64,000 nt of DNA from Pogonophryne albipinna (Eukaryota; Chordata; Actinopteri; Perciformes; Artedidraconidae): assembly GCA_028583405.1 (NCBI GenBank), contig CM053251.1:13651495-13715494 (forward strand), read 5' to 3'. Under the pieces are notes generated by a model. That model had not been told where the DNA came from, did no database searches, and worked only from the letters and a program-made list of their open reading frames with translations. The translations under genes and the position numbers were made by a program. Positions 45,908 to 58,572 of the stretch are shown piece after piece. The stretch's first letter is position 1. Every line of letters begins with the position of its first letter.

Positions 45908-48900
45908 ATTGTTTTAAATCCTATTTTGTACCATTCACAACTTGCTAATGGGTGTCCACCCCCTCAGCAAACCGGGTCATTGTAGAGCCTGACAGTGATG
46001 GAACTGAACATTTAAAGTGAAACTGTTCCTGCATGCTGTTGCAGAACGCCTCACCACCCCGTTAAAGTTCAAAGAATATCAATAACTCACAGAAACATGT
46101 TAATCAAGTTTCACACTGTACACAGTGTAGACTGCAGCCAATGTTCAGAGGAGATTGTGAGTAAAGCCCTCAGCGCTCAATGGCAATAGTGTTTTAATCA
46201 CTCTGTCACAGACTTGAGGCGGGCTTTAAGAGCACAGCGAGACATGATGAATGATGGCTCGGCACAACTGGTGGAGTCTGCAGGATTGCTATGATGCTGC
46301 GATGGAAAAGGCTGATTAATGGCATCTGGGGGGATGATTAATTGATGAAAACACATTTCGATTTAACGGCCCTTTGATCAATTATTAATGAACAGATGCC
46401 CCCCCTTCACCACAGCCATCCCTTCTTTTATTATGTACAACTTCATTTAACAGGCTCTCGGTTTTGACCTTTCACTGCCCTCGTCTGCATTTCTGAAACA
46501 CTGGAATTCTGCAACAAAGTACTGTATGTCACAAGGAGCGAAAAACTTCCTGCAGATGAATGTGTGGGAGAATGATACACTTTCACATATCTGCTGTCAC
46601 TGAGAGGACTTAGAAATGAATGTCAATGATTATAAATGAAGACTTCAGAACATGTACATGCTTAGGGAGAGGGAGAGCTATTAAGTGCTGTTCAATTTGT
46701 TCCCAGTGATCTTTCTATGAAGCTGAAGGTTTCTCCTTCAAATAAATGAAATGTAACAAAGAGCCTGATCCTCATTTCAGGAAACGTTATTGCTCACATT
46801 CTTGTGGAAGCTTTTAAATTGGTGCACAGATTTCTCTAAGGACCTTTAGGTGAGAGAGTTCTCATGAATTTGCTGCCAGTAAGTTGGAAAGTGTTTCCCT
46901 CAAGGCATCACTTCCTTCATTCTTGTGATCTTGCAGGCTTGTGGAGAGACAAAAAAGCAAATTGCAAAAAAACACCTTTTAAATTGTCTTGGGGCCTTAC
47001 TGTTAAAATAGGATTTATTGGTGGTTCTGTTCACCACAAAGTCATGAGTAATATTTGCCACTCACATTAGAGTTAGGGAAAATCTGCAAATGTGATCATT
47101 ATGTTTGAACCTACTATACAACGGAGGTCAAACCGCAAAATGCAATATGTAAGAGGATTTAATCGATTCTGTTTATGCAGCGGCCAGGATCATTATAATT
47201 ATAACAGAGTTTGTAATAAAGGCCCCTTTAATAATAACACATCTCTTTTGATTCAAGGTTTTTATACACCTCCACAGCACTGTGTCAGCAGCGCTAGACA
47301 AAGGTCTGGCTCAACACATTACCATTCTGGTAAAGTAGGAAAAAACACTCCGGCATGTTTGCATTACTTTAAATGAATCACTATCATCTTGGGCAAGTTA
47401 AGAATGCATTGGCTGTGCCCTTGTAAAATAGATAGAGCAGATAGAAAGGAGGAGGGGGGCGGAGAATGGTAGCAAATGACAGGCCTATACCTAGATTCTA
47501 CATCCAGAGTCTGACAGCGTTTCTACAATTTCACCCATTTGTATTTTTAAGAACAATATTGCGAGTTTGAAGTTCAGAAATGGTGCATACCCCACAGTAC
47601 TTTGAAACCCATTTTGGTAAAAGGGCAAATGATGCCTTTCATATCATTTTATTGCAGTCATATTTCCTTTTATTGGTATGTTTACTCGGAGGGAAATGCT
47701 CTCTACCACTACGCTCTCCCCCACAATAAATAATTCATTAACGAGTCAAGGATAACAAGGGTATAAAGAATATATATATATATTACTAGTGATCTGGGAG
47801 GCAAGCCAAAGGATGTGTCAGACACAATTATGGGGAAAGGGGAGAATAATTATTCCCCATGTACTGCTTTGGCCCCTACTTGTCCTTTTGGCTCTGTTCT
47901 CTGCTCGTGTAGCCAGTGTGGATGGGTGCATTAAGACACAGGTGGACTGATAGGGGTTGAAAGTGACCCTCTGCTCTCAACACTGTGCAGAGCTGCAGAG
48001 CATCAGGCTAAGCCACTTTGACTCTCCCGGCTCTTAATTGCTCAGTGAACCTGGCTGCGGCATGGAGCAGCCTGACTTACTGCTCCCCGGAGAGTGTATT
48101 ACGAGTGCTCTGTCCAACTAATCGCCTCCTTTGTCCCCCATCATCCCCACACAGTTTGTCCACACGTAGTGACAGGCCAGCCATGATGATACGAGCACCG
48201 CCACCGTCTTCCTCCTGCTCCCCGAGACCCGTATCGCCCTCTTATTCCCTGCGAGCTACTATTGCATGCATATATAGTGCAACTGATGAAAGGAAACTGC
48301 ATTTTCTCTTCTAAAACATTCAGCATGGTGTTTTTTTCCGCAATCAAACATTAGCTACACGCTTACACACACTGGCAGTTTTCGCAATTCCCCTGCTGTA
48401 AAGTACCATCATCATTCAAGGACACTGGGTCATTTCATTTATAAAGACTGCTGTAGGTCAAAGTGCTCTTGTAAAATATAAATAGGTTTCTGAATAAAAG
48501 GTGCACTTCATTTTTAATATCTTTTTGTTAATTTACACAACACTTGGAAACGAGAAGCATTGAACGCTCTGGGGCATCCGTTAGAAAATGTGACAACTTA
48601 GAGCAAATGATGTTCATTTTATTCGGCAAGAGCCAAAATATCGCATACATATTTTATTGTCATCCCTTGATTCAGATTAAAATGTATGACATTTAAAGTG
48701 CATGTTCACCGGTAAAATACTATTGTTTATTTACAAAGACATCTATCATAAAACGGTTCAGTCCCTTCCACAGTATTATGGTAATACTCTGAGTGTCCTA
48801 GTTCCTACTGTGACAGTACAACTTTGAGCAAAAAAATATATAAATGTAAATTATTTGATGTGAGTCACTCAAGGCAAAAAGCAACACAGCAAAAGCCAAA

Positions 48901-50990
48901 GCCCAAACCAAGCTAGGGGCAACTTTTTTGAAGTTTGGATAAAACCATTTCTTAATGTTATGGCATTTTATGCTGACTTTGTGATGTGGCAGTCTGAGAT
49001 TTCAGTCCCACAACAAGGATGAGTGGAAAATATAATCTCACAGACTACAGATCAAATGCTCTATAAGGTCAGTGTCCCTTGTATTGTCTATAGACATTTT
49101 AACGGAGAGACAACCATTTGTTGTTTTACTGGATTATGGAGAATTACAGATTTCCATCTTGGTTTCATAGTTATAAAAATACTATAGCATGTTATTTGAA
49201 CAGTTTGGCTCAGATTGAATTATAGACAGTTACTCACAGAAATACATTCAATAACACATATACCAATTAGTAACAATACAATAATTAGTTAGTTCCATCT
49301 GTCCGACATCAAGTGCCAATTTTTGAGTTTTAAGTGACTAATCTGCCGCCATCATCACCGTCAACTTGCTGGAATGAAAAGATTGACGTGAGCAGCGAGA
49401 GTAAAGGCGTGTCTGAGTAAACAGTGGTTTCTATTTTGTATTTTTAAGAACACTGTACAAGACTGTAAAGAGAAATTGTTTATAATTCAAAACACTTGGG
49501 CTTCTGCACTGAAATTATACGGCTTTCTTTCTGACACATCTTTTTCTGTGCATTATTCATGAATAGCTTTTCAAAACAACTCCCTCACAAACCCTTTTTC
49601 ATAAACAACTGACTAAATGTGAATGCTGAATATTTAAATCTATGAATCAGCTCCAGAGTGTCATTTCAAAAGCAAAACAGCGCTAACTGAAGTAAAAACA
49701 CCATTTAAGTTGAAGATACAGTTTGACAGTGTGAGTGGAGCCTCGTCATTCCTTCCAGCTTTAGGTAGAGCTGAAGAGGAGCTGAGCATGTCAACATAAA
49801 CACAGCATTTTTCTTGACATTGATAGTGCTGAGCATAATAATTAAAATGCATCGTTCATTGCAAACAACAAAAGGTGTTCATCTGTGGAAAAACTGTAAT
49901 GATGAGCTGAAATACTGTGCAACTTTATCTAAACTAAAACTATTATTTAGAAACCAAATCCTGAATGGTTATGAGCAGGACCTGTGAAGTGATGCTGCTT
50001 GCTATTTCTTGTCGTGGTAAAAGTTATTTCTTTTTGGGGTTTTTTTGTACAAAAAAAGATGTGTTTAAAACAATGAATCAAATATCACGGATGTCGATGG
50101 CCTAAACTTAGATTTTTGTGAAGAATGTACGTAAGAGGGGGTAGGACCAGACACGTTTTTTAAGATTCTTCTTGCCCCTTTTGAACATGAGAGAAACAAT
50201 TTGCGAATTTATTTTTTAATATCGTTTTGGAACGTTTTTTTTTTGTGTTTTTTTGCTTCTCTTTGTTATAATAATAATAATTATTATTATGTTTGTTTTG
50301 TTTCTAACATTCAAAAAATGCAACCAAAGTAGGTCTAGTGCAAAAGACGTGTTACAGTAAATTAACGAAGTATTCTGTGTGTAGCATTTGAAAGCATGAC
50401 TCAAGAGATTCACTGAAATCAGCCTATGACCTGCTGATAGGCGCTAATCCACACAGATGATGGAAAACAGATCAAATGCATGGATGGTTAGAAGATTACA
50501 GATAACAGATACAGTGTAGAGATGGATTTTACTCTGTGCAAATGACCTTAGCTGAGGTTTGATTGAAGAACATCTGCCCTTTCGCATGAGCTATGAATCG
50601 GTATTTGGGACATGACCTTTAAAAACAATGAGATATTTACCCAAAGGAAGGTGTTGGTGAAGCGATGAAAATATCTCCATGCAGTATGAGATTGGCTGTA
50701 AGCATTACAAAGAGGTTAATGACTGTCTCAATAGCCCTTTAAGTGCTAACATCTTGTAATTATAATGCAAAGAATGTTATAACAACATCTCCCCTCACAG
50801 ATGTCTCAGTATTGCGCTAAATTCATCACCTGTCTCTGCCTCTTACGCTTACTCTCTCATTGGTCCCTCTTCTTTAGAGAAGACCAGGAAATGATGGATA
50901 CACGGATCGTGTTAAAATCAATAGGCACGCAATGACTCTAAATAATAATGATCACGCCACCAAACGCAGATTAAAACTAAAGTAACCAGC
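45908..50990. other. long noncoding stretch
   Basis: About 5.1 kb with no supported gene and few repeats. A palindromic TAA/TTA microsatellite lies at 50267-50291. The block near 47900-48250 is GC-richer and open in several frames but shows no recognisable protein. Otherwise nothing stands out. Confidence 0.5.
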
Positions 50991-51163
50991 CTGTTTTGAA
51001 AATGTAAGAATTAGAAAGTACAGGTACTTGTGTTAAAAATGTAAGAAGTAAAAGTAAAAAGTTGTCAGAAAAATAAGTAGTGGAGTAAAGTACTGATACC
51101 AGAGAAATGTACTTAAGTACAGCAACAAAGTATTTTTACTCCACTACTTCCCACCTCTGCAGA
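50991..51163. mobile_element. right end of a hAT-like non-autonomous element
   Basis: The segment ends TTTTACTCCACTACTTCCCACCTCTG in blocks typical of a fish hAT family whose ends read CAGAGGTGGGAAGTAGTGGA. An inner AGTAGTGGAGTAAAGTAC pairs with TATTTTTACTCCACTACT to form a fold-back. The left terminal repeat was not found, so the copy is partial. Confidence 0.6.
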
Positions 51164-51400
51164 TGTATATATTTGGGCACAATGTATTCAGCTATTCAAA
51201 ATGCCCCCCTCCCACATTCAGACAAACACCTTCACTGCGAGCAGAAATTTTGTTTTAATTGAACAGGATGTCAAGGACAGTGTTGTTAAAGAGAAAATTG
51301 GAACGTAATTACTGGCAGCTTTCATTGTGCAATATGTGGTTGCTTCTTTTCATCCCAGTCTTTGTTGGGCTAAGAGCACTGTTGATAATGTCTGCCAGAG

Positions 51401-51625
51401 CATTACATTACATTACATTACATTGCATTTAGCTGACGCTTTTATCCAAAGCGACTTACAATAAGTACATTCGACCAGGAAGACATAACCTTGAAGAAAA
51501 CAGAATCATATAAGTACATCAGGTTTCATAGAGCCAAACATTTCAAGTGCTACTCAACTGGCTATAGATAAGCCAGTCCTTTATTAGTATATAAGTGCTC
51601 TGTTAGCAGTTCTTTGTTAGTAATT
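51401..51625 (-). other. 3' UTR and CATTA tail of the minus-strand LINE
   Basis: On the plus strand five CATTA units (51401-51425) are followed by GCATTTAGCTGACGCTTTTA and TCCAAAGCGACTTACAATAA, a hallmark of fish L2/Maui-type 3' ends in reverse. The segment joins directly to the stop codon of the 658-codon ORF. Confidence 0.85.
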
Positions 51626-53602
51626 CTATCGCTCGAGGTGGAGTCGAAAGAGATGAGTTTTCAGTCTGCGCCGGAAGATGTGCAGGCTTTCTGCTGTCCT
51701 GATGTCAATGGGGAGCTCATTCCACCATTTTGGAGCCAGGATAGCAAACCCACGTGTTTTTGCTGATGGGAACTTGGGTCCCCCTCGCAGCGAGGGTGCA
51801 GCGAGTCGTTTGGCTGATGCAGAGCGTAGTGCACGCGCTGGGGTGTATGGTTTAACCATGTCCTGGATGTAGGAAGGGCCAGATCCATTCGCAGCATGGT
51901 ACGCAAGTACCATTGTCTTGAAGTGGATTCTAGCAGTTACCGGAAGCCAGTGAAGGGAGCGGAGGAGCGGAGTGGTGTGGGAAAATTTTGGAAGGTTGAA
52001 GACCAGACGAGCAGCTGCATTCTGGATGAGCTGCAGAGGTCGGATGGCACATGCAGGTAGACCAGCCAGGAGGGAGTTGCAGTAGTCTAGGCGTGAGGTG
52101 ACGAGAGCCTGGACCAGAACCTGCGTGGCTTTCTGGGTCAGCTGGGGACGAATCTTCCTGATGTTGTAAAGCGTGTATCTGCAGCAACGGGTTGGAGCAG
52201 CGATGTTTGCAGCGAAGGACAGGTTGTTATCTAGGGTCACACCCAGATTCCTTGCAGTCTGAGTCGGGGAAACAACAGAGGTGCCGATGTTGATTGTCAG
52301 GTCAAGAGTGGGACAATCTTTTCCCGGAAGGAAAAGCAGTTCAGTCTTGTCAAGGTTGAGCTTGAGATGATGAGCAGACATCCACTGAGAGATGTCAGCT
52401 AGACAAGCAGAGATGCGTGCGACGACCTGGGTCTCTGAGCGGGGAAAGGACAGAATTAATTGGGTGTCGTCAGCGTAGCAGTGGTATGAAAAACCATGCG
52501 GGCTAATGACTGATCCGAGCGAGTTTGTGTACAGGGAGAAGAGGAGGGGACCAAGAACAGAGCCCTGAGGGACCCCTGTAGTTAATTGACAAGGGTCGGA
52601 CTCGGACCCTCTCCAAGTTACCCTGTAGGTACGGTCTTTGAGGTATGAGGTGAAGAGGGAAAGTGCAGAGCCTGAAACTCCAAGTTCTTGGAGAGTGCGA
52701 AGGAGGATCTGATGGTTCACCGTGTCGAATGCAGCAGACAGGTCCAACAGGATGATGACAGAGGAGAGGGAGGCTGCTTTAGCAGTGTGCAGTTCCTCAG
52801 TGACAGCAATGAGAGCAGTTTCTGTGGCGTGACCTGCCTTGAAACCAGACTGGTGCGGATCCAGACGGTTGTTCTGATGGAGATAACAGGAGAGTTGTTT
52901 AAAGACAGCGCGTTCAAGTGTTTTAGACAGGAACGGGAGTAGAGAGACAGGCCTGTAGTTTATAACATCAGATGGGTTGAGAGTGGGTTTCTTTAGGAGA
53001 GGGTTTACTCTTGCCTCCTTAAGACTATTTGGAAAGTGACCAGAAGTTAGAGAAGTGTTGATGAAATGGGTGAGGAACGGTAGAATATCAGGAGCGATAG
53101 TCTGAAGGAGGTTTGAAGGGATAGGGTCCAGAGGACAGGTGGTAGGGCGGGCAGAGGTAATGAGGGTAAGAACCTCACTTGGAGAGAGTGGGGAAAAGGA
53201 GGTTAGTGTGTGGGTGGATGGAGGGTCTGGTGACCCAGCGGTGAGTAAAGGTGAGTCAGAAAAAGAAGAGCGAATATCATCAACCTTTTTTTCAAAATGG
53301 TTAACAAAGTCGCTTGACAGAAGTGAGGAGGGGGGAGGGGCTTTGGGAGGGTCCAAGAGGGTGGAGAAGATGGAAAATAGTTTTTTGGGATTGGAATAGG
53401 AAGATTGGATCTTATCTTGAAAGAAAGTGCTTTTTGCCTGAGAGATGGAAGCAGAGAAAGAGGAGAGGAGAGCCTGATAGGATAGGAGGTCGTCACGGTG
53501 TTTGGATTTCCACCAGAGCAAAGTTCTCTTTGTGCTTTCGAATGAGGCTGAGCGGAGTATCAACAGTGGTGATGAAGACTCTTTCTCTCCATTGCCACAC
53601 AC
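51626..53602 (-). CDS. L2-type LINE reverse transcriptase, 5'-truncated, uninterrupted ORF
   Basis: A 658-codon ORF without stops or frameshifts. Residues 216-233 are YRPVSLLPFLSKTLERAV, 285-298 the catalytic [14 protein letters not shown] block, 343-352 [10 protein letters not shown] and 376-379 the YADD active site. The later RNLGVTLDNNLSF and LVTSRLDYCNSLLAGL blocks and the C-terminal WWNELP..IR segment are normal for this clade. The endonuclease domain is absent: the first 20 residues look like flanking sequence, so the ATG at 53600-53602 is not a native start. LINE proteins copy their own RNA into DNA at a nick; without the endonuclease this copy is probably immobile. The intact frame points to a young insertion. 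It lies alone, followed by a typical L2 3' tail. Confidence 0.9.
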   Translation of the reverse strand: MCGNGEKESSSPLLILRSASFESTKRTLLWWKSKHRDDLLSYQALLSSFSASISQAKSTFFQDKIQSSYSNPKKLFSIFSTLLDPPKAPPPSSLLSSDFVNHFEKKVDDIRSSFSDSPLLTAGSPDPPSTHTLTSFSPLSPSEVLTLITSARPTTCPLDPIPSNLLQTIAPDILPFLTHFINTSLTSGHFPNSLKEARVNPLLKKPTLNPSDVINYRPVSLLPFLSKTLERAVFKQLSCYLHQNNRLDPHQSGFKAGHATETALIAVTEELHTAKAASLSSVIILLDLSAAFDTVNHQILLRTLQELGVSGSALSLFTSYLKDRTYRVTWRGSESDPCQLTTGVPQGSVLGPLLFSLYTNSLGSVISPHGFSYHCYADDTQLILSFPRSETQVVARISACLADISQWMSAHHLKLNLDKTELLFLPGKDCPTLDLTINIGTSVVSPTQTARNLGVTLDNNLSFAANIAAPTRCCRYTLYNIRKIRPQLTQKATQVLVQALVTSRLDYCNSLLAGLPACAIRPLQLIQNAAARLVFNLPKFSHTTPLLRSLHWLPVTARIHFKTMVLAYHAANGSGPSYIQDMVKPYTPARALRSASAKRLAAPSLRGGPKFPSAKTRGFAILAPKWWNELPIDIRTAESLHIFRRRLKTHLFRLHLER

Positions 53603-55520
53603 CGGTAATTCATGGTTATGAGGGATTTGCTTCTTTCATCCATGCATGTCTCTTTGTATTACTTTCTTTCGTCTTTCCCTCCCTTCCCCTCCATCTATTC
53701 CTGTTTTGCTCTCTCTCCCTCAGCTGGCATCAAAGAGGTGGATAACCTGGAATTAATGCATGTGTTAATCACCATCTCCTAAGAATTAAATGATCTCCAA
53801 CCACTCTGACAATCCATGTGCAAAAGCGAGCTCTCAGTATTCATAAGCACTGCGCTGAGCATTTACATAATAAATAACGGTGTCAAAGCATTAAGTGGGA
53901 GGTTCAGAGAAAATGGCTCTTGCAGGATATGAAAACCCCCTCAGTGTTTTGTGTGAACTAGTGTCCCCTCATGTCTCTGTTGCAGTCTAGAAATTCATTT
54001 TATAACCTAGAAATTGTTCATAAAAGTGCACTGTTTGTATTAGGTTTCTGAAGTTTATCTTACTTTATTTTTCCATCTTTCCCTTCTCTATCCAATTACC
54101 TTTTATGAGTCATAGACAAAGGGAAATTACATTGTTAGGTAGCATGCAGAACTTCTGAAAAGTGTACATCATTTACTGGTGTGAAACATTATTGTTTCTA
54201 TGTATGGTTAAAACTTTTTTTTTCCATTTGTGACAAGTCAAAACGGCTGTGCGCAAAGGGTGGATATTTAAGAATTGATGATCTAAAGGAAAAAAGTCAA
54301 ACAATAACACTAATCGATTGGGGCAGACGCTGACCAGTGACTCTGTGTGCTGCAGGGTAAAATAACTGTTTATGAAGAAGTAATCTGGTGGCTTGAAAAA
54401 GAACATACTAGCCTCAGTTCCCCATTGGAAAGGGCTGTGTGACGTCAAGATAAAGCAGTAAAATATTTTAAATATAGCATACTAATACTGCTTTTGATTT
54501 TTTAAGATGGCTCGCGTTTTGCTGCTGCCCCCTTTCACAGCAGTACACCGCTTAGCTTCGGTGCCTATAATCCTGTCTGCTTCTCCAAATGTAGGAGAGC
54601 CAACCTCCTTCTACTGTAGGTTATAAACTGACTTCAGATAAGTACCGTAACTTCAAAAATCCAAACTATGCCTTTAAAGTCTTGTAAAGGAAACGTTATC
54701 AAAATGGCATTAACAGTCCCAGTTTAGCAGTTCTAAGGACAAGTGGTCTAGATTTATTGAAAACTTCTCAATGAGCATACTTTAAAACCAAACTTCAAGT
54801 CCAGTTCTGCAGACCTTTTGATATTTTGAATACGCTGTGATCTGTAAGGCAGAGAATCTCCACATTCGGCCATCGTGCTGTGTGCAGAGATGCAGGGATG
54901 AGAAGCTAAAGTCCTCAGAGTCTTTCAGTCATTTTTTCTTTCAGGGGAAGAAAGTTTCCCACCACAGGGGTCAACTTTTGATCATAAAGTTCTGATACAT
55001 AAGTGAATGTTTTACGCTGATGTGTCTATATAGCCAGAATGACAACTATCATCTGATAGCAGGAGGAAAATGTTTTTATTCAAGTAATAGGCATTCGGGA
55101 GAAAGCAGACAATGCATAACAGTGAAAAATGTTAGCATTGTATGATTTTTCAAAAACAGCAAGTATTTTGAACTCAAGGGACACCAAAGATAATGTATGT
55201 TGCAGATAAGTAATTGAAAACACTGTCATTTCATGATATCACTTTAAGCCATCCTCTCTATCCGACTGAAGAGGTTTTATTTAGTCAAGGCAGAGATTTT
55301 GGTTGTTGATTATTTAGTTTTTCTAAAAAGGATGAACAACATCAAGAGAACTCAAATGCTTTAAAAGCAATCAACTGTTCAGAACGGCAGGGAATCACTG
55401 AAGTAGTGTTGAAAGAGAAAAAGAGCCCAAAAAGCTTCTGTAAATATTCTGGCAGACGTTTTTCTCTAAGAGTAGACAGGTGTATGCAATCTGGGAGAGA
55501 ATGGGAACCACACATTAAAG
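53603..55520. other. noncoding stretch
   Basis: About 1.9 kb with no supported gene. The block 54500-54680 (GATGGCTCGCGTTTTGCTGC) has a repeat-like GC-rich character but no visible terminal repeats. The rest is AT-rich. Confidence 0.5.
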
Positions 55521-55615
55521 CAGTGGTTCTCAAACTTTTTCTGTCAGGACCCCCTTTGGAGAAAAAAAAGCCGGGCCCCCCCACACAAATAGTCACGTAA
55601 TGGGCCAAGTTAACA
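55521..55615. mobile_element. left end of a hAT-like element
   Basis: CAGTGGTTCTCAAACTTTTT followed by CAGGACCCCC is a frequent hAT terminal sequence in vertebrates. No matching right end (AAAAAGTTTGAGAACCACTG) was seen downstream, so the copy is truncated and its other limit is not known. Confidence 0.6.
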
Positions 55616-56747
55616 TTTATTAAAATACAACAATATGAACGAGAGCATTCCTTTCAAAAAAATAAAAAAATCACTTTGCTAGAAAAGTGATAATAAAACA
55701 ATGCTCCATAAGTCTGTGTGGTCAAAAAAAAAGAATACATAATACAATTGTGCAATCCCTTTGCTAGAACAATAAGTTATAATACGTGGCCACTTTGCCA
55801 TCTGTGCAAAAAAATGAAAAGAAAGAAAATGCTGATATTTGGAAGAAAAGTATGTCTTATCACAGCATTCATGGCTGCAATGAGCCTGTTTGGCACTGCA
55901 CATTTCTTCAAAACGGGGTTGCAGGCAGAGTGGCGGCGCCATAGATTTCTTTTGGGGGTGCTGTGGGGTAGCTTGATGTTTCATAGAGGGTGCTCAAACA
56001 TTTAGGGTTTCCCATTAATGTACCGGTCTATACAGTTTAATTTTCGACTGCAACAATCCACACGCAAATACACAGTGTACCCGCAACAGTTACAATGAAG
56101 GCTCGATAATCAGCTCACGGGATATAGGTGTAAGCAGGGGTCAAGTGCTATTTTTATAAGTGGGGAGTGGACCTAACATAGGAGGGTCCGGGAAGATGTT
56201 TTTTTAAATATTGAAGTTAAAAGCATCAATCTGGTGCACTTTGAGAGCAAAATGAAGAGATCTATGGATACATCTCTCGACACCCATTTGAAACAGAACT
56301 GTAAACAGATTTACTTTTTCTTTATGGATATTTTACAAATCACTCCCCTTTTAAACTTTATTCTTTTTTTAATGTCACATAGTATTTCATAACTGTTTTT
56401 TAATTTATTCTCTTTTCATAACTATAATGATCATATAAACATGTGCCTCGGAAATAATTGTTTACATTAATCGTGACCAAACCGTTTGAGACCCGGCCAC
56501 TAGCTCGCTAGCACCAGAAGCTAACAACAACAATCTCCGGTACCGGTGCGCTCTCTCTCTCGCGCGCGCACGCACACAAAATGGCTCGTTCCACACACAC
56601 ACAGAGCCAAGCTTGAATGAAACACAGAAACCCAGATGTAATTGTACTGTACTGTATCATATTATTTTCGAATCAATAATATTTCAAATTATGATTTCGC
56701 GCAGAAAGCGAATATTTGTATAAAGAGTCAATACAGTACTCTGCAAC
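55616..56747. other. noncoding stretch
   Basis: About 1.1 kb, AT-rich with a short CTCTCTCTCTCGCGCGCGCA run near 56551. It may include more of the truncated hAT copy. No gene is supported. Confidence 0.5.
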
Positions 56748-57065
56748 TTCTACAGGTGCACCATAGAGAGTATCCTGACTGGCTGCATCACGGCCTGGTA
56801 CGGCAGCTGCACCGCCCTCAATCGTAAGGCTTTACAGAGGGTGGTGAAAACTGCAGAGAACATCACCAGGACGGAGCTGCCATCCAACCTTTACTCCCAG
56901 CGCCTCTGGAAGAAATCCCTCCGGATTATAAAAGACTCCCATCACCCCAGCCACAAACTGTTCAGTCTGCTGCCGTCTGGCATGCGCTACCGCAGCATCC
57001 GGACTAAAACCACCAGACTCAGGGACAGTTTCATCCCACAGGCAATAAGACTGTTAAACAACTGA
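56748..57065 (+). pseudogene. 3' end of a LINE ORF2
   Basis: An open frame without a start, reading FYRCTIESILTGCITAWYGS, then CTALNRKALQRVVKTAE, NITRTELPSNLYSQRLWKK, and DSHHPSHKLFSLLPSGMRY to a stop at 57063-57065. This is the C-terminal region of a common fish non-LTR retrotransposon protein (downstream of the reverse transcriptase). The RT itself is missing, so the copy is severely 5'-truncated. The clade is not assigned with confidence. Confidence 0.8.
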
Positions 57066-57343
57066 ACTGTTGTAACAACATCCATAACATTCATCTGCTA
57101 CTTAGTAATTATTTATCTATTTATCTAATATATCATTCAAATAGCTTGCATATAGACAATTTTTTCACTACTTCACTTTTTTAAAACTATTTTTCTTTTT
57201 GTATTTAGTTTTTAATATTTACTATGTTTTTCAGTTTTTCTGTATTATTGTGTTGCACTGTTGGAGAAGCCTGTGACCTAAGATTTTCATCGACATAACT
57301 ACTCTGTAGCTATGTTCGTATGACAAATAAAGAACCTTGAACA
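57066..57343 (+). other. 3' UTR and tail of the LINE fragment
   Basis: AT-rich sequence following the stop codon, ending TATGACAAATAAAGAACCTT GAAC with a polyadenylation-like AATAAA. It fits a LINE 3' UTR continuous with the ORF fragment upstream. Confidence 0.7.
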
Positions 57344-57881
57344 TGTTGAAAATATCCGACTTTACCAAGAATAATCTTTGTTTAAGGGTTCAAGTAAAAA
57401 CAACCAAAATGGTCATTACAAAATAAGCTAAGGAGAAATGTAAAAAGAGTGAGAAGGATACCATTTGAAATCACTTAGTGTATAACTGCAACATGAATAG
57501 ATAGCCTTGGTGCTAAAGGCAGGAGTAGATTCAATTGTTTATTGCAAATCCTCAGTAACTCTACAATTCAAATGTGAGAAAAAAGATCCAATATTTATTT
57601 ATAATGAATAATTAATCCAAAGTTGGCATGGCAGTTGCATATTTTATTATTGGTGGTAAAAAATAAATACGCATTAAGCATGAAAACAGTTGTTAAACAC
57701 TAACACCTAAAAGGGGTGAGATCTGCGTTGGTGGTTGTTAAAGAACAGAAGCAGCTGTTAATTGGTGTGGAGGTAATTTTAGTATTGTCAAAACAATCAG
57801 CCAGACAAATGTTGTTTATTGATTTTTTTTATATGCAACCATTTAAAGCTAATTTACCATATACTTTTTTTAAACAGAAAG
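57344..57881. other. AT-rich noncoding stretch
   Basis: About 540 bp between the LINE tail and the MITE that hosts the DIRS element. No gene or repeat was recognised. Confidence 0.55.
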
Positions 57882-58200
57882 TTAAAGGAGACCTATCATG
57901 CTATATTTGAATAATATATTGTAGGGCCATACCTATATAAGGTATATTTATACGTTTTCATTTTCAAAATACCAAACAGATCATGCATCTTAGCCATGCC
58001 TCATTTCGCTCTATTTTGCTCTCCTCCACTCGTCTTTGCATGAGCTGCAGCTGACCACGCCCCCTGCAAAGGAGGGGGCCGAGTTATGAGCGAATATCAA
58101 TAACCGGGCTAGCTTAACGGTCCACTGACTGAACCCAAGCTAACATTCGGTCGACGGGCGCTTGCCGGTTACTTTTTTGCTTTGCAGAAGAATTGAACAA

Positions 58201-58572
58201 ATATTAACACACAAGTTAATATTGTAATCTGCCCCGCCGTTTTTTCTTTCGGAATAACGGTAAGGTTTGATTTTTTTCTTCAAACAGTAACATACCTGTT
58301 GCTAGTTTATCCCTCCGCGCTGACACCACGGCGAGCGAGGACGGACTCTTCTCTCCCTCACACCAGAGGAGACGGAGATAAGAAAGATATTAACACACCA
58401 GTTAATATTTTTTTGGGAAAAAAATCTACCCCCTCGTTTTTTCCTTTCGGAATAACGATAAGGTTGGATTTCTTTTCTCTGTAACATACCTGTTACTAGC
58501 TTGTCCCTCCGCGCCGACACCCCGGCAAACGAGGATGGACCCTTCTCTCCCTCACACCAGAGGAGTCGGAGG
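58201..58572 (+). repeat. tandem duplication, 186-bp unit, in the DIRS leader
   Basis: ATATTAACACAC...GTTAATATT starts at 58201 and again at 58387. Each unit continues with CCTTTCGGAATAACG-like, GTAACATACCTGTT and CTCCCTCACACCAGAGGAG blocks. The units differ at scattered positions, so the duplication is not brand new. It lies upstream of the gag frame and may affect transcription of the element. Confidence 0.85.

Noticed and set aside
52688..53745. Plus-strand frames over the L2 LINE
   Set aside because: Antisense shadows of the 658-codon reverse-transcriptase ORF.
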